NCBI GenBank assembly: GCA_009659895.1
Contig: PUXX01000092.1
Location: 1-52,383, forward strand
Direction: 5' to 3'
DNA from: Campylobacterota bacterium
GTDB taxonomy: Bacteria; Campylobacterota; Campylobacteria; Campylobacterales; Nitratiruptoraceae
DNA: 52,383 nt
Position 1 is the stretch's first letter; each line of letters starts with the position of its first letter. Below the pieces are notes generated by a model, which was not told the DNA's origin, ran no database searches, and saw only the letters and a list, made by a program, of their open reading frames with translations. Of the stretch, positions 48,369 through 52,383 are shown one piece after another. Both the position numbers and the translations under genes were made by a program.

Positions 48369-48613
48369 AGCCCAAGCTCCTTTTCGATCTTTGCCTGATC
48401 GAATCCGCATATCCAGCGGCTGCCCACAAGCACCACCGGCACTCCCCGACATCCGTGACGCAGACAATCTTGGGCCGCTTTTTGATCTTTGCTGATATCG
48501 ATCTCCTTGAAGCGAATACCATTCTTTCTAAAAAACTGCTTGGCTCTCGTGCACCAGACACATCCGGGGCTGGTAAAGAGCACGACTCTTTTTTGAGGTT
48601 TTTTCTCGCTCAT
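48365..48613 (-). CDS. Glutaredoxin-like protein
   Basis: An 82-residue thioredoxin-fold protein with [19 protein letters not shown]: the redox site CVWC starts near residue 18. The cis-Pro loop GVPVV and the C-terminal [11 protein letters not shown] are typical of Grx/NrdH-like proteins. There are two additional Cys. The ATG at 48613 follows a perfect AAAGGAGG. It is coupled to glyQ and lies 10 bases after the DUF89 gene. Confidence 0.9.
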   Translation of the reverse strand: MSEKKPQKRVVLFTSPGCVWCTRAKQFFRKNGIRFKEIDISKDQKAAQDCLRHGCRGVPVVLVGSRWICGFDQAKIEKELGL

Positions 48614-48623
48614 GCCACCTCCT

Positions 48624-49481
48624 TTATAGGTTTTTGCCGCATATGAGATCGCCGATATTTTTTCCAACTCTCCCAGCTACGACGGAGCACTTTATTTTAA
48701 AAAGATAGTAAAGCCTATCATCTCTTCTACCTTCTAAACACTCGAAATTCCCCATCCCTTTTGAGAGAATCAGATCGGCGCTATCGAAGAGCTCTTGGGC
48801 CCTTTTATTGGCCCTTTCATAGATGAAACCCGGCGTATCGACACCGGTATCGACCACTTCGCACACCTTTGGCATATCGATCTCCGCCGCCTCGACGATG
48901 GTGACGTCGTTGATGATAGGACGACCCCGTACGAAGTAGTAGACATCGATCTCAAAACGCTCCTTGAAAACCTCGATCATCACCTTATCAAACACATGCT
49001 CTCCCACGTTATCGCCAATCACTACCAAACTCTTGGCATGAGAGAGCTTTTCGATGAATTGCGGTTTCTCATCGATAGCGAAGGAAGCGTCGAAAATACG
49101 CTGAATCTCCTCTTCAAGCTCGAAGCTCATCTGCGTCGCAAAATCGATCACGTTCCCTGCCACCGCCGCTCGAAGAGCCGCGTCAAGCTCGTCGGAGGCT
49201 CTGTCGATCCGCTCCCAGACAAAATCGAGCAGACTCAAAGCCTTGTTTGTAGATTCGATCTTTTGGCGCTCATAGAGATCCTCTTTGCCCACGATCTGAC
49301 TAATCTTGGGATACAAAACAGCCGCGGCTTCTGGTGGCGTTTGGTGAGGATCGAGTGTGGCCAACAAAGCCGCGATCTTTTGGAGCACCTGGTCGGCACA
49401 CGCCTCCTCGCACTCCAAAGCCTTGGTGACTCTCAAGGTCTGGTTGTAAAGACAGACGAAGCAATCAGGCTTGAGTTGCAT
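48624..49481 (-). CDS. DUF89-family protein (damage-control phosphatase-like)
   Basis: A 285-residue member of the DUF89/ARMT1-like family of metal-dependent phosphatases thought to remove damaged phosphometabolites. The N-terminal CFVCLYNQTLR has the CxxC pair of the prokaryotic subfamily. The conserved Asp-Asn motif is in VVIGDNVGEHVFDKVM, with YFVRGRPIINDVT and ILSKGMGNFE as further hallmarks. It overlaps purE by 17 bases, so purine intermediates are a possible substrate class; this is inference. Confidence 0.85.
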   Translation of the reverse strand: MQLKPDCFVCLYNQTLRVTKALECEEACADQVLQKIAALLATLDPHQTPPEAAAVLYPKISQIVGKEDLYERQKIESTNKALSLLDFVWERIDRASDELDAALRAAVAGNVIDFATQMSFELEEEIQRIFDASFAIDEKPQFIEKLSHAKSLVVIGDNVGEHVFDKVMIEVFKERFEIDVYYFVRGRPIINDVTIVEAAEIDMPKVCEVVDTGVDTPGFIYERANKRAQELFDSADLILSKGMGNFECLEGRRDDRLYYLFKIKCSVVAGRVGKNIGDLICGKNL

Positions 49482-49974
49482 CGATGAGCACTTCCACTTC
49501 GCTCGAATCCGCTTCGACCTTCTTGGCTTTGGCTAAGCGATCCTCTTGGAGCTTCGCCGCTAACTCCGCATCGTCGATCGCCAAGATCTGCATCGCCAAA
49601 TAGGCTCCGTTCACCGCTCCGGCCTTCCCGACCGCCACGGTGGCTACTGGCATACCTGCTGGCATCTGGACGGTGGACAAAAGTGCATCCATCCCATCCA
49701 TAAAGCCCCCCTTCATAGGTACACCAATGACGGGCTTGATCGTCAGACTAGCCACCACTCCGGCCAGATGAGCCGCCATCCCAGCGGCGCAGATAAAGAC
49801 CTTGGCTCCTCTTTTTTCCGCCTCGACCACGTAGCTTTTGGTCCGCTCGGGGCTTCTATGAGCGCTTGAGATGATGAGCTCATACTGCACCCCAAACTTA
49901 TCGAGGGTCTTCGCGCACTCCTTCATCACCTCATAATCGCTCTTGCTTCCCATGATTATCGAAATAAACCGCAT
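49465..49974 (-). CDS. purE: N5-carboxyaminoimidazole ribonucleotide mutase PurE
   Basis: Converts N5-CAIR to CAIR in purine synthesis. The 169-residue class I PurE shows [29 protein letters not shown] with the active-site His, [19 protein letters not shown] and [33 protein letters not shown]. purK is not in the window. It sits nine bases after the small membrane gene and overlaps the DUF89 gene. purE next to the U32 peptidase matches the C. jejuni order I recall. Confidence 0.97.
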   Translation of the reverse strand: MRFISIIMGSKSDYEVMKECAKTLDKFGVQYELIISSAHRSPERTKSYVVEAEKRGAKVFICAAGMAAHLAGVVASLTIKPVIGVPMKGGFMDGMDALLSTVQMPAGMPVATVAVGKAGAVNGAYLAMQILAIDDAELAAKLQEDRLAKAKKVEADSSEVEVLIDATQA

Positions 49975-49983
49975 GCTTCCTCC

Positions 49984-50256
49984 TTATTTGATAGCCGCTT
50001 TTCTATACTCATCCAGCTCTCTTGGCACGTAGATATGAAACCTCTCAAAGACATAGGCCAAAAAATAGATAGAAGCGTAAATCGTCACCGCCAACGAGAG
50101 TAGATTTGAAATTATAAGCAAACTCTCTTTAGACAAACCTAACAGCGCCCCGAAAAAACCCAGCAAAAACCCGATCGTCAAATTAGCCAAAAGCACCGTT
50201 ACGATAACTCTCCACTGCCACGCCCACCAGATGGGCAAAATCTCACGAAGATTCAA
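49984..50256 (-). CDS. Small two-span membrane protein
   Basis: I do not recognise it. The 90-residue protein has two hydrophobic spans, about residues 16-40 and 46-70 (VIVTVLLANLTIGFLLGFFGALLG and LLIISNLLSLAVTIYASIYFLAYVF), and a charged C-terminus (FERFHIYVPRELDEYRKAA). There is no catalytic motif. It overlaps the U32 gene by 14 bases, and small membrane genes occur at this place in Campylobacter. It begins MNLREILPIWWAWQWR, rich in Trp at the membrane edge. Confidence 0.8.
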   Translation of the reverse strand: MNLREILPIWWAWQWRVIVTVLLANLTIGFLLGFFGALLGLSKESLLIISNLLSLAVTIYASIYFLAYVFERFHIYVPRELDEYRKAAIK

Positions 50257-51508
50257 TCTCCCTCCTTAAAAAGGTAAAAGCTGGCAAGGAACAGGGGAGC
50301 TTGACCGGATTGACGTTGCCGCTATGGATACACTCATACTCTTTTCCAGCTTCGATCTTATCGAGTCGTACCCACCAGCGCCCATTCTGTTGAAAAATTT
50401 CACCCACTTCGCTTTTGCATGGGTGTATTTCGCTCCCCTTAGGTGCTACGATCTCCAAGATATCCCCTTTGCATATCTTATCTTTTGTAAAGAAGTGCTG
50501 CCCGTCTTCGCTCACTTCCGCTTTGACCTGATGGGTCCCTTCGCTTATGGAGCTATCGAGCTTTTGAGTATCACTCTTCTCATAGGGTCGATGCACCAGA
50601 TAGCCATCACTAAATCCTCGATGCTTGGTGGTATGGAGCTCTCTTTGGTAGCGCTCTGGCTGGAACCTGCCCTCATAGTAGTCATCGATCGCCTCTCGGT
50701 AGGCTTTGGTCGTGATCGCTACGTAGTAGTCGCTCTTGGTGCGTCCCTCTATCTTGAGGCTATCGATCACGCCGGTATCTAAGATCTCTTTGATATGGCT
50801 GGCGAGGTTGAGGTCTTTGGCATTCATGATGTAGGTCCCCTCACCCTCAACCTCTTCAAGCTTAAAGAGTGTACCGGTTTCTGGATTTTCGGCGTAGAGG
50901 GTATATTCGAAGCGGCAGTCATTGGCACAACTGCCTCGATTTGGGACTCTGCCGCTTTGGACCGAGCTGATGAGACACCTTCCACTAAAGGCAAAGCACA
51001 TACTCCCATGCACGAAAATCTCAAGCTCTAGATCTGGCACATGGCGCTTGATCTGCACCAAATCTTTAAGACTTATCTCTCTAGCAGCGATGATGCGGCT
51101 CACTCCCATCTCATAGTAAGCCAAAGCGTCAAGGTAGTTCATCACATTGGCTTGGGTGGAGAGATGCAAGGGAATATGGGGTGCTATCTGGCGGCAAAGC
51201 TTGATCACTCCCGGCGTGGAGACAATGAAGGCATCAGGCTCCAAAGCTGCCATCTTTTCGATATGCTTGGCGTAGAGTTTGATCTGGGAGTTGAAGGGAA
51301 AGCCGTTGATAGTGCAGTAGACCTTCTTGCCAAGAGAGTGCGCGTAAGCGATCCCTTCGGCGAAACTCTCCTCGTCAAACTCCTTACCGCTCCTGATCCT
51401 CAAGCTAAAGTGGCTCACCCCTCCATAGACGGCGTCCGCCCCGTAGGCAAAAGCGATTTTGAGTTTTTTAAGATTCCCCGCCGGGGCTAAGAGTTCGACC
51501 TTTTTCAC
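50243..51508 (-). CDS. U32-family peptidase (TrhP/YegQ-like)
   Basis: A 421-residue U32 protein. LLAPAGNLKKLKIAFAYGADAVYGG opens it; the PROSITE-type U32 signature FVHGSMCFAFSGRCLIS lies in the middle, with CANDC further on. E. coli members YegQ/TrhP make the 5-hydroxyuridine wobble base rather than acting as proteases, and tRNA hydroxylation is my preferred role. The start is GTG at 51508, overlapping the ankyrin stop, after GGAGGAG. Upstream frame up to 51610 lies inside the ankyrin gene and is not used. Confidence 0.92.
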   Translation of the reverse strand: MKKVELLAPAGNLKKLKIAFAYGADAVYGGVSHFSLRIRSGKEFDEESFAEGIAYAHSLGKKVYCTINGFPFNSQIKLYAKHIEKMAALEPDAFIVSTPGVIKLCRQIAPHIPLHLSTQANVMNYLDALAYYEMGVSRIIAAREISLKDLVQIKRHVPDLELEIFVHGSMCFAFSGRCLISSVQSGRVPNRGSCANDCRFEYTLYAENPETGTLFKLEEVEGEGTYIMNAKDLNLASHIKEILDTGVIDSLKIEGRTKSDYYVAITTKAYREAIDDYYEGRFQPERYQRELHTTKHRGFSDGYLVHRPYEKSDTQKLDSSISEGTHQVKAEVSEDGQHFFTKDKICKGDILEIVAPKGSEIHPCKSEVGEIFQQNGRWWVRLDKIEAGKEYECIHSGNVNPVKLPCSLPAFTFLRREIESS

Positions 51509-51978
51509 CGCTCCTCCAGATATCGTAGTAGATGTTTGTATCCCGTCATCTTGGCATAATCCGCCGCCGTTTTGTCGAAGGTATCCTTGATAGTGGGATC
51601 GACTCCGCACTCATGCAAAAGATACTTCGTAATGGGCTCATCTCCGTAGGCCATCGCCGCCATCAACGGAGTAAATCCCGACTTTCTTTTGGTGCTGTTT
51701 GGATCGATACCCCTCTCGACCAAAAACTTCACGATATCGAGCCGCCCCTTTTTGATAGCGTCGTCGATAAGTCCTACGCCCTCTTCGTCTACCTCAAAAA
51801 TATCGGCTCCACTCTCGACCAAAAAGACGAAGACCTCCATATCGGCGCCGCTTTTGATAGCGACTCGAAGCGCACTATCGCCACTTTCGGTGCGAAGGGC
51901 GTTGAGATCGTCGATCTCTTCCAAAGCCTTCTTGATCCCCACGACACTTTGTCGGCGAATCTCTTCGAAAATATTCAT
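51505..51978 (-). CDS. Ankyrin-repeat protein
   Basis: A 157-residue protein with about four ankyrin repeats: GDSALRVAIKSGADMEVFVFLVESGADIF, DEEGVGLIDDAIKKGRLDIVKFLVERGIDPN, and SGFTPLMAAMAYGDEPITKYLLHECGVDP. There is no signal peptide, so it is cytoplasmic. The partner is unknown; the repeats mediate protein binding. It opens the U32-purE operon and is expressed from a promoter that mirrors that of the divergent histidinol phosphatase. Confidence 0.9.
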   Translation of the reverse strand: MNIFEEIRRQSVVGIKKALEEIDDLNALRTESGDSALRVAIKSGADMEVFVFLVESGADIFEVDEEGVGLIDDAIKKGRLDIVKFLVERGIDPNSTKRKSGFTPLMAAMAYGDEPITKYLLHECGVDPTIKDTFDKTAADYAKMTGYKHLLRYLEER

Positions 51979-51992
51979 ACCATTCCCCCTAT

Positions 51993-52016
51993 GATATAAT
52001 TACCACCTATTATATC
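51993..52016. promoter_or_regulatory. Symmetric divergent promoter
   Basis: Arms GATATAAT (51993-52000) and ATTATATC (52009-52016) are perfect inverted repeats around eight bases. Each arm holds a consensus TATAAT, one per strand, so RNA polymerase could start rightward to the histidinol phosphatase (ATG 52032) and leftward to the ankyrin gene (ATG 51978). Confidence 0.7.
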
Positions 52017-52031
52017 AAAAAGAGGTTTTCG

Positions 52032-52383
52032 ATGCGCGTAGATCTGCACAACCACACCAAGCTTTGCAACCACGCCACGGGTGAGATCGACGACTATATC
52101 CAAAAAGCGATAGAGCAAGGTATCGACATCTACGGCTTTAGCGATCACGCCCCTATGAAGTTCGATCCAAAATACCGCATGAGTCTCAATCAAGCGGACG
52201 AATATGAAAGAAGCGTCAAAGCAGCAAAAGAGCGCTACAAAGATAGCATCGAAATCCTCACGGGATATGAGGTGGACTTCTTGCCAAATTATCTTGAAGA
52301 TCGCATCTTAGATGCCGACGTGGACTACCTCATCGGCTCCGTGCACTTCCTGCCCCAAAACGGAGATCTTTGGGGATTCGATA
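52032..52383 (+). CDS. PHP-family histidinol-phosphatase, C-terminus cut by window edge
   Basis: The frame is open from ATG 52032 (after AAAGAGG) for 117 codons to the window edge. The N-terminus MRVDLHNHTKLCNHATGEIDDYI gives the PHP motif HNH with the metal ligands His6 and His8. FSDHAP is the second motif, followed by GYEVDFLPN (Glu/Asp) and IGSVHF (His). This matches HisK-type histidinol-phosphatase, the penultimate step of histidine synthesis, rather than PHP polymerase domains. The 3' half is missing. Confidence 0.88.
   Translation, partial: MRVDLHNHTKLCNHATGEIDDYIQKAIEQGIDIYGFSDHAPMKFDPKYRMSLNQADEYERSVKAAKERYKDSIEILTGYEVDFLPNYLEDRILDADVDYLIGSVHFLPQNGDLWGFD

Noticed and set aside
48369-48467. 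N-terminal extension of glyQ
   Set aside because: The extra residues are out-of-frame translation of the glutaredoxin gene; family similarity starts at [13 protein letters not shown].

Overview
The window is a dense, almost purely chromosomal stretch of a member of the Campylobacterota (Epsilonproteobacteria). I base this on gene content and order rather than any search. Several blocks match arrangements I recall from Campylobacter jejuni and Helicobacter: mfd-folC-lptE-leuS-secF-secD-yajC facing lnt; uvrD-truB-ispE-smpB; miaB and an HP0268-type gene facing nusA; gap-pgk-tpiA-fabI facing nadD; argS-tatA-gmk-acidic protein; ffh-rpsP-KH-rimM-trmD-rplS; and RluA-waaA-HP0958-Nif3-glyQ. MagIII, HP0268-type, HP0958-type and NucT-type proteins are typical of this phylum. 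Base composition looks close to half GC by eye, higher than Campylobacter, which suits an environmental (vent or sediment) lineage; I cannot name the genus.

Layout. 1-1710: a truncated secreted or lipid-anchored beta-propeller-like protein. 1792-12990 (minus): magIII, ymdB, mfd, folC, lptE, leuS, secF, secD, yajC, nearly all overlapping or abutting. 12989-16116 (plus): lnt, cysM/K, a class IV aminotransferase and an SspB-like ClpXP adaptor. 16117-17016 (minus): a LysR regulator. 17182-23553 (plus): uvrD, truB, ispE, smpB, rimO, tilS. 23489-27082 (minus): a PilO-like and PilN/GspL-like pair, a DUF374 acyltransferase, miaB and an HP0268-like gene. 27224-28330 (plus): nusA. 28327-34923 (minus): an orphan DppB-type permease, an exported protein, a major porin with its own promoter and terminator, and fabI-tpiA-pgk-gap. 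34995-35522 (plus): nadD. 35497-38975 (minus): rsfS, argS, tatA, gmk and a receiver-like acidic protein. 39069-39587 (plus): a NucT-type nuclease. 39590-51978 (minus): ribosome/SRP cluster, membrane protein, RluA, DUF167, waaA, HP0958-like, Nif3, glyQ, glutaredoxin, DUF89, purE, a small membrane protein, a U32 peptidase and an ankyrin protein. 52032-end (plus): a PHP-family histidinol phosphatase, truncated.

Function. Most genes are housekeeping: translation and RNA modification (leuS, argS, glyQ, truB, tilS, rimO, miaB, trmD, rimM, rluA-like, U32, rsfS), protein export and envelope biogenesis (secDF, yajC, tatA, ffh, lnt, lptE, waaA, fabI), DNA repair (mfd, magIII, uvrD), central carbon and cofactor metabolism. 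Start/stop overlaps of four bases (ATGA, GTGA, TTGA) are pervasive, and about a fifth of genes start with GTG or TTG, pointing to translational coupling in long operons. No tRNA, rRNA, CRISPR array, IS element or prophage is visible, and no stretch longer than about 165 bases lacks a gene.

I did not find a clear new multi-gene defence or metabolic system. The less ordinary items are a symmetric divergent promoter at 51993-52016, a 17-bp perfect palindrome between the miaB operon and nusA, the PilN/PilO-like pair without partner genes, an SspB-like adaptor with an atypical tail, the receiver-like acidic protein, an orphan ABC permease, and the absence of csrA between truB and ispE.
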